Source: Novosphingobium aquimarinum
GTDB taxonomy: Bacteria > Pseudomonadota > Alphaproteobacteria > Sphingomonadales > Sphingomonadaceae
Length of the DNA stretch: 64,000 nucleotides
Reading direction: 5' to 3'
Assembly: GCF_009746585.1 (NCBI RefSeq)
Contig: NZ_WRPO01000002.1
Coordinates: 248,001-312,000 of the forward strand
Part shown: one piece after another, positions 41,575-49,927 of the stretch
Numbering within the stretch: position 1 is the stretch's first letter
How the letters are laid out: each line of letters opens with the position of its first letter
Program-made: the position numbers and the translations under genes
Notes under the pieces: generated by a model
Seen by the model: the letters and a program-made list of their open reading frames with translations, nothing else
Told to the model about the DNA's origin: nothing
Database searches by the model: none

Positions 41575-42783
41575 TTGCTAGGTGCCGCCGCAGACAAGGG
41601 TACGACAAGCGGGGTTGTCGATTTGCTACATTCATCCGCCGGCGCGTTCGGGACGCGCTTGCGGACCATTTTCCCTGACCGCGAGTTTTTCATGCGGTCT
41701 CAGGGTCAGGTCCGTTTCATCAAGGTGTCATCGCGCCTTCAGATTTCCGCGGTGGCGATCGTGGCATTGCTGCTGACCGCCTGGATCGGTTTCATGATCA
41801 GCCTCTCGATCAGCCAATATTCGGCCAGCCGCGATCAGGCGGCGCTGCGCGCCCGAGAAGCCAAAGTGCTGACGGCCGAACACCGTGTCGCCGAATATCG
41901 CAGCGATATCGATAGCCAGGCCGAGACGCTCGCGCGCCGCCAGGATTTCATCGAGAAGATGGTCGAAGCCCATCTCGGCGACTTGCCCGACCCGGCCGAG
42001 AGCGATTCCGATGGCGTGGATACGGCGGACAAGACCAAAGCCAATCGGTCAGCCAAAGCCGATGCGTCACTGCCGGAAGCGAAAACGCTGTCGCGCATCG
42101 AAGCCGAACAACTCAGCTTCGTCGAGCGGCTGACGCGTTATGCGGACAAGCGCGCCGCCGCGGCGTCGCGCGCGATCGCGCAGCTTGGCCTCAATCCCAA
42201 GACGATGGCCAGTGCCTCCGGCAAAGCCGCGCAGGGTGGTCCGCTCCTCAAACTCGCCACTGCGAAGGACGGTTCGCTCGATCCGCTGTTTCGCCGCATG
42301 AGCAAGAGTCTGGCCCGGATGGACGCCCTGGAGCGCGGCCTTGCCGGCATCCCCCAAGTGCAGCCCGCGAATGTCGCCTATGTCTCTTCCAGCTATGGCT
42401 ATCGATCCGATCCCTTCACCGGGGACGCGGCGTTTCACGCGGGGCTCGATTTTCCGGGTCCGCTCGGCTCGCCGATCTTTGCCGCAGCCGCCGGAACGGT
42501 CCGCTTCGTCGGCACCAAGCAGGGCTACGGCAATTGCATCGAAATCGACCACGGCAACGGCTTGATGACGCGCTATGCCCACTTGTCGCGCTTCGGCGCC
42601 CGCGTCGGCCAGAAAGTCGATCTTGGCGTTCCGATCGGCGCGATGGGGAGCACCGGGCGCTCGACCGGCTCACACCTCCACTTCGAGGTCCGGATCAACG
42701 ATCGCCCCGTCAATCCGCGCCCATTCCTCGAGGCAGCAGCACATCATGTTCAGCAGACGACCAAGGACGATGCCCAGAGTTAG
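41575..42783 (+). CDS. M23 peptidase (membrane-anchored, DD/LD-endopeptidase type)
   Basis: 402 residues if the TTG at 41575 is used; TTG 41623 and ATG 41692 are alternatives. FPDREFFMRSQGQVRFIKVS precedes one membrane helix (about 57-77, ISAVAIVALLLTAWIGFMIS), then a coiled-coil region. The catalytic LytM domain has intact zinc ligands: SSSYGYRSDPFTGDAAFHAG with HAGLDF, the middle His in YAHLSRFGARVGQK, and SHLHFEVRIN. It cuts peptidoglycan cross-links. Its 3' end overlaps the bactofilin gene by 38 nt. M23 peptidase plus bactofilin is a recurrent pair controlling cell shape. Confidence 0.92.
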   Translation: MLGAAADKGTTSGVVDLLHSSAGAFGTRLRTIFPDREFFMRSQGQVRFIKVSSRLQISAVAIVALLLTAWIGFMISLSISQYSASRDQAALRAREAKVLTAEHRVAEYRSDIDSQAETLARRQDFIEKMVEAHLGDLPDPAESDSDGVDTADKTKANRSAKADASLPEAKTLSRIEAEQLSFVERLTRYADKRAAAASRAIAQLGLNPKTMASASGKAAQGGPLLKLATAKDGSLDPLFRRMSKSLARMDALERGLAGIPQVQPANVAYVSSSYGYRSDPFTGDAAFHAGLDFPGPLGSPIFAAAAGTVRFVGTKQGYGNCIEIDHGNGLMTRYAHLSRFGARVGQKVDLGVPIGAMGSTGRSTGSHLHFEVRINDRPVNPRPFLEAAAHHVQQTTKDDAQS

Positions 42784-43192
42784 CTCCCTTTCGGGCCGTG
42801 GCAGCAGTGATGCCTCGACCTTTTCGATCCTCGGAAGCGATCTCGTTCTGCGAGGCAACATCACCGCATCCACGGATATCCATATCGACGGCCGCATCGA
42901 AGGCGACATCGCCTGCAAGTCCATCGTCCAGGGCGAGGGCAGCACGATCATCGGCTCGGTCGTGGCCGAGACGGCGCGAGTCGCGGGTCATGTGACCGGC
43001 TCGATCGCCGCGCGCGAAGTCACGGTGCTGAAATCCGCCCGAATCGAGGGGGACATCGCCTACGAAAGCCTGACCATCGAGCAAGGTGCGCAGCTGGAGG
43101 GACGCCTGAGCCCCAATGGCGCGACGCCCGGCATCGCCCGGCGCGACGAAACCGGCGAGGCGCAGCTGATTCTGGCCGGCCCGGCGGAGTAG
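42746..43192 (+). CDS. Bactofilin (polymer-forming cytoskeletal protein)
   Basis: 148 residues. Start MFSRRP at 42746 matches the usual bactofilin N-terminus (MFS[KR]); MPRVSS at 42770 with AAGGA close by is an alternative. The beta-helix core is STFSILGSDLVLRGNITAST, DIHIDGRIEGDIACKSIVQG, EGSTIIGSVVAETARVAGHV, TGSIAAREVTVLKSARIEGD, with the repeating G.I.G or G.V.G turns. Flanking tails are short and disordered. Bactofilins polymerise without nucleotide and localise cell-wall enzymes such as the overlapping M23 peptidase. Confidence 0.95.
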   Translation: MFSRRPRTMPRVSSLSGRGSSDASTFSILGSDLVLRGNITASTDIHIDGRIEGDIACKSIVQGEGSTIIGSVVAETARVAGHVTGSIAAREVTVLKSARIEGDIAYESLTIEQGAQLEGRLSPNGATPGIARRDETGEAQLILAGPAE

Positions 43193-43318
43193 CCGGTCTA
43201 GCGCCGGTCCTTGCGGGCGACCGGCGAGGGAGCGCGAATTAGGGCGCGGGGCTTGCTGCTTCGGGAACTGCCGGGTCGGTTCGTAGAGACGCAGATAAGC
43301 CGCTCATCAAACAGTCTC

Positions 43319-43409
43319 GTCATGCTGAACTTGTTTCAGCATCCATTTCGCCACCCAGTCAGGTCTCGCCGACGGGCACATGGATGCTGAAACGAGTTCA
43401 GCAAGACGG
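43319..43409. repeat. REP-like inverted repeat pair
   Basis: Two arms of about 29 bases, 43319-43346 (ATGCTGAACTTGTTTCAGCA core) and 43380-43409, are near-perfect reverse complements around a 33-nt spacer. Each arm is also internally palindromic (TGCTGAA/TTCAGCA). It occupies most of the otherwise gene-free 43193-43525 interval after the bactofilin gene. The same word is, as far as I recall, common in intergenic DNA of related bacteria. The remaining bases of the interval show nothing else. Confidence 0.82.
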
Positions 43410-43525
43410 AATTGGCTGATTGTCCGGCTTTCGGCCACCGAGCACCGACGCGCGCGGACCGACTGTCGATCCGCGCGATGCACTCCAGGTCTCGCCGACG
43501 TCCTGTTGCAGACGCCGGCGCGGCT

Positions 43526-44233
43526 TTACGGGTTGTCGTTGCCGGCGGCTTCGGACGCGCGCTTCGCTTCGAGCCAGGCTGCGGCCTCGGCTTCCTGCGC
43601 CGCCTCGTTCGCGGCGCGGACCGCGTCCTGACGCTCCTTGCGCAGTTCGTCGATCAGGGCCTGCTTGTCGTCGCCCAGCCGCGAATCGTCGACCACTTCG
43701 TCGACGATGCCGGCCTTCTTCGCCGCCTTGGCGACCACCGCGTCGAGTTCGCGCTGCGAGCACAGGCCCAGCGTCACAGGATCCTTGGGCAGGATGTTCT
43801 GGATGTTCCAGTGCGACCGATCGCGAATCGCGCCGATCGTGTTGCGCGTGGTGCCGATCAGCTTGCCGATCTGCACGTCGGAAACCTCGGGGTGATTCTT
43901 CAGGATCCAGGCAATGCCGTCGGGCTTGTCCTGCCGCTTCGAAACCGGCGTATAGCGCGGGCCCTTGGTGCGGCTGACCGTGACCGGCGCCTTGTGCATC
44001 TTGAGCGAATAGTTCGCGTCGTCCTGGCCCTTTTCGATCTCTTCCATCGTCAGCTCGCCTGAACGCACCGGATCGCGCCCGGTGTACTTGCTCGACGCGA
44101 GATCGTCGGCCATGGCCTGAACCTCGAGAATGTGCAGGCCGCAGAACTCGGCAATCTGCTCGAAGGTCAGCCCGGTGTTGTCGATAAGCCAGGATGCGGT
44201 GGCGTGAGGCATCAGCGGCGTCGGCTGGCTCAT
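43526..44233 (-). CDS. trcR: Cell-cycle transcriptional regulator TrcR (DUF1013)
   Basis: 235 residues from ATG 44233 with GGAG upstream. The DUF1013 sequence is clear: PLMPHATASWLIDNTGLTFE, QIAEFCGLHILEVQAMADD, DDANYSLKMHKAPVTVSRTK, KGPRYTPVSKRQDKPDGIAW, VSDVQIGKLIGTTRNTIGAI with an HTH-like segment, and DRSHWNIQNILPKDPVTLGL. The C-terminal 70 residues are a charged coiled coil. The family is alphaproteobacteria-specific and has been tied to cell-cycle transcription and RNA polymerase association; the details here are inferred from that. Encoded alone, downstream of the GST gene. Confidence 0.92.
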   Translation of the reverse strand: MSQPTPLMPHATASWLIDNTGLTFEQIAEFCGLHILEVQAMADDLASSKYTGRDPVRSGELTMEEIEKGQDDANYSLKMHKAPVTVSRTKGPRYTPVSKRQDKPDGIAWILKNHPEVSDVQIGKLIGTTRNTIGAIRDRSHWNIQNILPKDPVTLGLCSQRELDAVVAKAAKKAGIVDEVVDDSRLGDDKQALIDELRKERQDAVRAANEAAQEAEAAAWLEAKRASEAAGNDNP

Positions 44234-44249
44234 GGTTGTTCTCTCCAGC

Positions 44250-44284
44250 GGAAACAATAAGGGCCGCCCCTTTGCGGAGCGGCC
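44250..44284 (-). terminator. Probable intrinsic terminator after the GST gene
   Basis: On the minus strand a nine-pair stem (GGCCGCTCC with GGGGCGGCC, one G-T pair, loop GCAAA; 44262-44284) is followed by CTTATTGTTT. It falls between the GST stop and trcR start. The T-tract is imperfect, so it may be only moderately efficient. Confidence 0.6.
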
Positions 44285-44368
44285 ACTGCAGGCTCGACTT
44301 AGGCGATCATGGCCGCTTCGACAAGCCTTCGCGGCCGAACTTGCGCGTTATGGCCCCCTGGCCCCGGT

Positions 44369-44983
44369 CTATTCCATCGGGATATAGCGCTCGAGCGCCT
44401 CGATCCGACGCAGCCAGGCGCACACCGCTGGATAATCGCGCAAGCGAAAGCCGCCTGCCTCGCAGACATGGGTGTAGGGATAGAGCGCGATGTCAGCGAT
44501 GGTGACCCGGTTCGCGACGAACCAGTCGTTCCGCCCCAGCTTTTCCTCCATCACCGCCAGCGCATCCTCGCCCGCGGCGCGCTTGGCGACAATCTGGCTG
44601 CGTTGGTGCTCGGTCAGGTTGGCCTGGCCGACGAAGTGCAGCCAGAAGCGCAGCGTCGCGACGTTGGGTTCGTGATTGTATTGTTCGAAGAACATCCAGC
44701 GCAGCATATCGGCGCGGTCGAACCGGTCGTCGGGCACCAGCGCCGAGCCTTCGGCAAGGTACCAGCACGCGGCGTTGCTTTCGGGCAGGAAGCGATCACC
44801 GATCTGCAGCACCGGGATACGGCCATTGGCGTTGACGGTCTCGAGAAATTCGGGGCGGCGCGTATCGCCCTGCATGATGTCGTACTGGCGCAAGTCGATC
44901 GGCTGACCGAGCAGCGCCGCGGTCAGCTTGATCTTGTAGCAGTTGCCACTGCGGGGGTCCTCGTGAAGCGTCAGTCGTTCCAT
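44369..44983 (-). CDS. Glutathione S-transferase family protein
   Basis: 204 residues from ATG 44983. The thioredoxin-like N-domain reads LHEDPRSGNCYKIKLTAALL (Ser/Asn near the GSH thiol) with NANGRIPVLQIGDRFLPESN, where the cis-Pro and ES motif bind glutathione. The helical C-domain has DWFVANRVTIADIALYPYTH, the N-capping box typical of GSTs. Substrates are unknown. It follows the quinone oxidoreductase gene by 55 nt on the same strand; the two may form a detoxification pair. Confidence 0.93.
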   Translation of the reverse strand: MERLTLHEDPRSGNCYKIKLTAALLGQPIDLRQYDIMQGDTRRPEFLETVNANGRIPVLQIGDRFLPESNAACWYLAEGSALVPDDRFDRADMLRWMFFEQYNHEPNVATLRFWLHFVGQANLTEHQRSQIVAKRAAGEDALAVMEEKLGRNDWFVANRVTIADIALYPYTHVCEAGGFRLRDYPAVCAWLRRIEALERYIPME

Positions 44984-45038
44984 TGCGCCCTCCTGATCAC
45001 ACCGATGAGACCAAGTCCGGGGCGTAACCGCGGACCGC

Positions 45039-46040
45039 TCAAACCTCCAGAACGATCTTGCCGACGTGGTCGCCCGATTCCATCCAGGCATGCGCGGCGG
45101 CGGCTTCGGCCAGCGGGAAGACCCGGTCCATCACCGGTCGCAAGTCGCCCGCGGTGACCAGCGGCCACGCATTGTCCAGCACGTCCTGGACCAGCATCGT
45201 CTTGAACTCGACCGATCGCGGACGCAGGGTCGAGCCGGTCAGCGTATAGCGGCGGCTCATGATTACGGCCATGTTGACTTCGGCCTTGGCGCCACCCTGG
45301 ACTGCGATCGACACATGCCGCCCATCTTCGCTGAGGCATTTGAGATTGCGCGCCACGTAATCGCCGGAGATCATGTCGAGCACGAGGTCGACGCCCTTGC
45401 CGCCGGTGATGCGTGCCACTTCCTCGACAAAGTCGCTCGCCTTGTAGTCGATCGCGTGCGCGGCGCCGATCTCCAGCGCCCTGGCGCATTTTTCCGGACT
45501 GCCGCATGTCACGATGACGGTGATCCCGAAGTGCTTGCCGAGCATCGTCGCCATCGTGCCGATCCCGCTGGTGCCGCCGTGCACGAGAATCGTCTCGCCC
45601 TGCCGCGCCCAGCCGCGTTCGAACACGTTGTGCCATACGGTGAGCATCGTCTCGGGCAGCGCCGCGGCCTCGGCGAGCGAGAGTGATTCGGGAACGGGCA
45701 GGCAATGGCCGGCCTCGGCGAGGCAGTATTGCGCATAGCCGCCGCCCGAAACCAGCGAGCAGACCTTGCGGCCCAGCCAGTCCGACGAAACGCCCTCGCC
45801 CAGCCCGACGACTTCGCCCGCGATTTCGAGACCGGGAAGCGGCGACGCGTCTTTCGGCGGAGGATACTTGCCAAGGCGCTGCATCACGTCCGGCCGATTC
45901 ACGCCCGCGAAGGCGACTTTGACCAGGACTTGCCCGGCCCGCGGCTGCGGAAGCGGGACCTGGCGGGGCTGGAGGACTTCGGGGCCACCCGGTTGATCGA
46001 AGCCGATGGCCATGATTTCGGTCGGTAGATTCTCGGACAT
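45039..46040 (-). CDS. NAD(P)H:quinone oxidoreductase (zinc-independent MDR, QOR/TP53I3-like)
   Basis: 333 residues from MSENLPTEIMAIGF at 46040; a longer ORF start at 46079 is possible. GroES-like N-domain: GQVLVKVAFAGVNRPDVMQR with LPGLEIAGEVVGLG, and no catalytic zinc cysteines. The Rossmann domain is TILVHGGTSGIGTMATMLGK, with the A.G..K...... pattern GSPEKCARALEIGAAHAIDY. It matches the PIG3/quinone-reductase subgroup (KYPPPKDASPLPGLE). It is divergent from DUF1192. Confidence 0.95.
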   Translation of the reverse strand: MSENLPTEIMAIGFDQPGGPEVLQPRQVPLPQPRAGQVLVKVAFAGVNRPDVMQRLGKYPPPKDASPLPGLEIAGEVVGLGEGVSSDWLGRKVCSLVSGGGYAQYCLAEAGHCLPVPESLSLAEAAALPETMLTVWHNVFERGWARQGETILVHGGTSGIGTMATMLGKHFGITVIVTCGSPEKCARALEIGAAHAIDYKASDFVEEVARITGGKGVDLVLDMISGDYVARNLKCLSEDGRHVSIAVQGGAKAEVNMAVIMSRRYTLTGSTLRPRSVEFKTMLVQDVLDNAWPLVTAGDLRPVMDRVFPLAEAAAAHAWMESGDHVGKIVLEV

Positions 46041-46092
46041 GAGACCGTGTTGCCACAGCGCCACGGCTTTGGGGAACATAATTTACGACTTG

Positions 46093-46121
46093 TTGACAGT
46101 CGCGAATTCCCGTCCGATGCT
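46093..46121 (+). promoter_or_regulatory. Sigma-70-like promoter of the DUF1192 gene
   Basis: TTGACA (46093-46098), a 17-nt spacer, then GATGCT (46116-46121). The -35 is a perfect match and the -10 is weak. The ATG of the gene is only 9 nt beyond the -10, so the transcript would be leaderless or nearly so, consistent with the absence of a ribosome site. Confidence 0.42.
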
Positions 46122-46129
46122 GCACTGCA

Positions 46130-46348
46130 ATGGACGAGGACGATCGACCGCGGCGGCGGTTGCCCGAAGGGAGTTTCGGGGCCGCTAGTCTCCTCGCCAG
46201 CGAGAGCCTCGAGAGCTATTCGCTGGACGAACTCGACGCACGTGTCGTCCTTCTCAAATCTGAGATCGACCGGATCCAGTCCCACCGTGACAAAACGGCC
46301 GCGCACATGAAGGCCGCGGCGGACCTGTTCAGGCCCAAGCAGCCGTGA
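46130..46348 (+). CDS. DUF1192 family small protein
   Basis: 72 residues. A short acidic/basic N-terminus (MDEDDRPRRR) is followed by the family core ESLESYSLDELDARVVLLKS and EIDRIQSHRDKTAAHMKAAA, a helix with heptad character, and the ending LFRPKQP. DUF1192 proteins are small, alphaproteobacterial and uncharacterised. Encoded between the divergent quinone oxidoreductase and clpA, 120 nt before the latter. Confidence 0.88.
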   Translation: MDEDDRPRRRLPEGSFGAASLLASESLESYSLDELDARVVLLKSEIDRIQSHRDKTAAHMKAAADLFRPKQP

Positions 46349-46382
46349 ACGGCGTAGAGACCCATCTCGCAAGCTTCCCCGA

Positions 46383-46400
46383 GCTTCCTATATTGGAAGC
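46383..46400. promoter_or_regulatory. Inverted repeat GCTTCC-TATATT-GGAAGC upstream of clpA
   Basis: Perfect six-base arms lie around TATATT, 68 nt before the clpA start. It could be an operator overlapping a -10-like TATATT. It does not match the CIRCE or alphaproteobacterial RpoH consensus that I know. Confidence 0.42.
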
Positions 46401-46468
46401 ATTAACGAATACGGACCAAACTCTTCCCCCAGAAGGAAGGCCGTGCTCTTCCAACGAAAGACCGCAAG

Positions 46469-48847
46469 ATGCCCAGCTTCGCGCAAAGCCTTGAAAAGAC
46501 GCTCCACTCGGCGCTCAGTCATGCGTCGGACCGGAGCCACGAATACGCGACTCTCGAACACCTTCTGCTCGCGTTGATCGACGATCCCGACGGTGCCCAG
46601 GTCATGCAGGCCTGCGGTGTCGATCTCGGCGACCTCGGCGATGTCGTGCGCCAGTACCTCGATCAGGAATACCAGTCGCTCAAGACCGAGGAAAAGGGCG
46701 ATCCCGCCCCCACCGCCGGTTTCCAGCGCGTGATCCAGCGCGCCATTCTCCACGTCCAGTCCTCGGGCAAGGACACGGTGACGGGCGCCAACGTACTCGT
46801 CGCGCTGTTCTCCGAGCGGGACAGCTACGCCGTCTACTTCCTGCAGCAGCAGGACATGAGCCGCCTCGATGCCGTCAGCTACATCAGCCACGGCATCGGC
46901 AAGGGCGGCCGCCGAATCGAGGACCGCTCGCCCAAGGGCAACGAGGAACAGGCCCCGCAGGCCGAGGAGAAATCCGAAGCCAAGGGCGGCAACAAGAAGG
47001 ACTCCGCGCTCGACCAGTTCTGCGTCAATCTCAACGAGAAGGCGCTGTCGGGCAAAGTCGATCCGCTGATCGGACGGGGCCCTGAAGTCGATCGCACGGT
47101 GCAGATCCTGTGCCGCCGCTCGAAGAACAACCCGCTCTACGTAGGCGATCCCGGCGTGGGCAAGACCGCTATCGCCGAGGGCCTTGCGCGCAAAATCGTC
47201 GAAGGCGACGTGCCCGAGGTGCTCGAGGAAGCCGTGATCTATTCACTCGACATGGGCTCGCTGCTTGCGGGCACGCGTTATCGCGGCGATTTCGAGGAAC
47301 GCTTGAAGCAAGTCGTCTCCGAGCTCGAGAAAATGCCGCACGCGATCCTGTTCATCGACGAAATCCACACCGTGATCGGTGCGGGCGCGACGAGCGGCGG
47401 AGCGATGGACGCATCGAACCTGCTCAAGCCGGCGCTGTCGGGCGGCACGATTCGCTGCATCGGCTCGACCACGTACAAGGAGTTCCGCAACCACTTCGAA
47501 AAGGATCGCGCGCTGCTGCGCCGGTTCCAGAAGATCGACGTGAACGAGCCCACGGTCGAGGATACGGTGAAGATCCTCAAGGGTCTGCGCACCGCTTTCG
47601 AGGAGCACCACAAGGTTCGCTACACGCCCGATGCGATCAAGACCGCGGTCGAGCTTTCGGCGCGCTACATCAACGACCGCAAGCTGCCCGACAAGGCGAT
47701 CGACGTGATCGACGAAGTCGGCGCGATGCAGATGCTGGTTCCCCCCAGCCGTCGGAAGAAGACCATCACCGCGCGTGAAGTGGAAGCGGTGATCGCGACG
47801 ATGGCGCGCATTCCGCCCAAGACGGTCAGCTCGGACGACAAGAAGGCGCTTGGCAGTCTCGAGAAGGATCTGAAGCGCGTCGTGTTTGGACAGGACAAGG
47901 CAATCGAGGTTCTTTCGACCGCGATGAAGCTGAGCCGTGCAGGCCTGCGCGATCCCGACAAGCCGATCGGTTCGTTCCTGTTCTCCGGCCCCACCGGCGT
48001 CGGCAAGACCGAAGTCGCGCGTCAGCTCGCCTCGATCATGGGGATCGAACTGAAGCGCTTCGACATGTCGGAATACATGGAACGGCACTCGGTCAGCCGC
48101 CTGATCGGCGCGCCTCCGGGGTACGTCGGCTTCGATCAGGGCGGTCTGCTGACCGACGCAGTCGACCAGAATCCGCACTGCGTGCTCCTGCTCGACGAAA
48201 TCGAGAAGGCGCACTCGGACTTGTTCAACATCCTGCTGCAAGTGATGGACAACGGCCGGCTCACCGATCACCACGGCAAGACGGTCGACTTCCGCAATGT
48301 CGTGCTGATCATGACGACCAATGCCGGCGCGTCGGACATGGCGCGCCAGGGGATCGGCTTCGGCGACATCTCCAAGGCGGATGCGGGCGACGAAGCGGTC
48401 AAGCAGATGTTCTCGCCGGAGTTCCGCAACCGTCTCGATGCGATCGTTCCCTTCGCCTATCTCGGCAAGGACACGGTCAGCCGCGTGGTCGACAAGTTCA
48501 TCCTGCAGCTGGAACTGCAGCTTGCCGACCAGAACGTGCACATCCAGTTCGATTCGGATGCGCGCGAGTGGCTGGGCAACAAGGGCTATGACAAGCTCTA
48601 CGGCGCGCGGCCGATGTCGCGGCTGATCCAGGAGAAGGTCAAGCAACCGCTCGCCGAGGAGCTGCTGTTCGGCAAGCTGGCGCACGGCGGCGAAGTCCAT
48701 GTCTCGAAAAAGAAGGACGAGGACGCGCTCAATTTCGAGCTGACCCCGGCACCGCCCAAGCTGTCGCGCCGGAAAAAGAAGGCGCCGGCGAAGAAGGTGA
48801 CCGCGAAGAAAGCGCCGCCTTCGACCGAGACCAGCTCGGACGACTGA
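46469..48847 (+). CDS. clpA: ATP-dependent Clp protease ATP-binding subunit ClpA
   Basis: 792 residues. N-domain (SLEKTLHSALSHASDRSHEY, ATLEHLLLALIDD) that accepts ClpS; first AAA+ with Walker A GDPGVGKTAIAEG and the LLAGTRYRGDFEERLKQVV motif; short middle region; second AAA+ with GPTGVGKTEVARQLA, DMSEYMERHSVSRLIGAPPG and the arginine-finger region KMF-type EFRNRLDAIVPFAYL. It unfolds substrates into ClpP. It lacks the ClpB coiled-coil middle domain. The end is a Lys/Ala-rich tail (RRKKKAPAKKVTAKKAPPST) longer than in E. coli ClpA. clpS is not next to it. A terminator follows. Confidence 0.96.
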   Translation: MPSFAQSLEKTLHSALSHASDRSHEYATLEHLLLALIDDPDGAQVMQACGVDLGDLGDVVRQYLDQEYQSLKTEEKGDPAPTAGFQRVIQRAILHVQSSGKDTVTGANVLVALFSERDSYAVYFLQQQDMSRLDAVSYISHGIGKGGRRIEDRSPKGNEEQAPQAEEKSEAKGGNKKDSALDQFCVNLNEKALSGKVDPLIGRGPEVDRTVQILCRRSKNNPLYVGDPGVGKTAIAEGLARKIVEGDVPEVLEEAVIYSLDMGSLLAGTRYRGDFEERLKQVVSELEKMPHAILFIDEIHTVIGAGATSGGAMDASNLLKPALSGGTIRCIGSTTYKEFRNHFEKDRALLRRFQKIDVNEPTVEDTVKILKGLRTAFEEHHKVRYTPDAIKTAVELSARYINDRKLPDKAIDVIDEVGAMQMLVPPSRRKKTITAREVEAVIATMARIPPKTVSSDDKKALGSLEKDLKRVVFGQDKAIEVLSTAMKLSRAGLRDPDKPIGSFLFSGPTGVGKTEVARQLASIMGIELKRFDMSEYMERHSVSRLIGAPPGYVGFDQGGLLTDAVDQNPHCVLLLDEIEKAHSDLFNILLQVMDNGRLTDHHGKTVDFRNVVLIMTTNAGASDMARQGIGFGDISKADAGDEAVKQMFSPEFRNRLDAIVPFAYLGKDTVSRVVDKFILQLELQLADQNVHIQFDSDAREWLGNKGYDKLYGARPMSRLIQEKVKQPLAEELLFGKLAHGGEVHVSKKKDEDALNFELTPAPPKLSRRKKKAPAKKVTAKKAPPSTETSSDD

Positions 48848-48875
48848 GCCAGCTACACCAAAGTGAAGCACGGAT

Positions 48876-48909
48876 GGGGTGGGAACCACGCGGTTCCCGC
48901 CCCATTTTT
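48876..48909 (+). terminator. Rho-independent terminator after clpA
   Basis: GGGGTGGGAACC (48876-48887) pairs with GGTTCCCGCCCC (48892-48903, one G-T pair) around an ACGC loop, then ATTTTTC. It lies 29 nt after the clpA stop, and just before the next ATG, which supports 48915 rather than an earlier start for that gene. Confidence 0.95.
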
Positions 48910-48914
48910 CTGAG

Positions 48915-49919
48915 ATGGGACAGGATTTCAGCTGGATACGCGCCGAGCCTTGGGGGATCCACGTCGGCCCCGCCGATTGCTGGATCGATCCCGCGCGGCC
49001 AGTCGAGAACGCGCTGGTGACGCATGGCCACGCCGACCATGCGCGCGGCGGGCATGCGCGGACCTTGGCGACGCCCGAAACGCTGGCGATCATGAAGCTG
49101 CGCTACGCGACCGAGGATGGCGCGCAGTCGGTGCAGTACGGCGAAACCATCCGGCTGGCCGGCGGCGTCGATGCCACCTGGCTGCCGGCGGGCCACGTGC
49201 TGGGCTCCGCGCAGATCCTGCTCGAACATGCCGGTGAGCGGATTGTTGTCACTGGCGATTACAAGCGCCGCCCCGATCCGACCTGCGCGCCGTTCGCCGT
49301 GACGCCCTGCGATGTGCTGGTCACCGAGGCGACCTTCGGGCTCCCCGTGTTCCGCCACCCCCCGGTCGAGCACGAGATCGCCAAGTTGCTGCAGGCGCTG
49401 GCCGACAATCCCGATCGCTGCGTGCTGGTTGGCGCCTATGCGTTGGGCAAGGCGCAGCGGCTGATCGCCGAATTGCGCGCGGCGGGGCACCGGGACACGA
49501 TCTATCTGCATGGGGCGATGGAAAAGATGTGCCGCCTTTATGAGGAGCACGGCGTCGATTTGGGCGATCTCGCGCTGGTGAGCGAAGTGAAGAAGCTGGA
49601 GCTGGTCGGCAAGATCGTCGTCAGCCCGCCGAGCGCTCTCAACGATCGCTGGAGCCGGCGCCTGCCCGATCCGATCACGGCCATGGCCTCGGGCTGGATG
49701 CGCGTGCGCCAACGCGCGCGCCAGCGGATGGTGGAATTGCCGCTGGTCATTTCAGACCACGCCGACTGGGACGAGCTCACCCAGACGATCACCGATGTCG
49801 ATCCGCAGGAAACCTGGATCACGCATGGCCGCGAAGATGCGATGCTGCGCTGGTGCCAGCTCCACCAGCGCAAGGCCCGCGCGCTGGCGCTGGTCGGCTA
49901 CGAGGACGAAGATGATTGA
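48915..49919 (+). CDS. Ligase-associated DNA exonuclease (metallo-beta-lactamase fold)
   Basis: 334 residues. The HxHxDH motif is in VTHGHADHARGGH, followed by AGHVLGSAQILLEHAGERIV and VTGDYKRRPDPTC with VTEATFGLP, the pattern of CPSF/Artemis-type (beta-CASP-like) nucleases; late ligand region LPLVISDHADWDEL. This family is recurrently encoded beside an ATP-dependent DNA ligase, and is taken to process 3' ends in a repair pathway. Here the ligase follows after a 162-nt gap filled by a repeat element. The usual third partner, a DEXH helicase, is not in this window. Confidence 0.93.
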   Translation: MGQDFSWIRAEPWGIHVGPADCWIDPARPVENALVTHGHADHARGGHARTLATPETLAIMKLRYATEDGAQSVQYGETIRLAGGVDATWLPAGHVLGSAQILLEHAGERIVVTGDYKRRPDPTCAPFAVTPCDVLVTEATFGLPVFRHPPVEHEIAKLLQALADNPDRCVLVGAYALGKAQRLIAELRAAGHRDTIYLHGAMEKMCRLYEEHGVDLGDLALVSEVKKLELVGKIVVSPPSALNDRWSRRLPDPITAMASGWMRVRQRARQRMVELPLVISDHADWDELTQTITDVDPQETWITHGREDAMLRWCQLHQRKARALALVGYEDEDD

Positions 49920-49927
49920 GCGCGCCA

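Noticed and set aside
47243..49093. 616-codon minus-strand open frame opposite clpA
   Set aside because: Antisense shadow of a fully conserved AAA+ protein.
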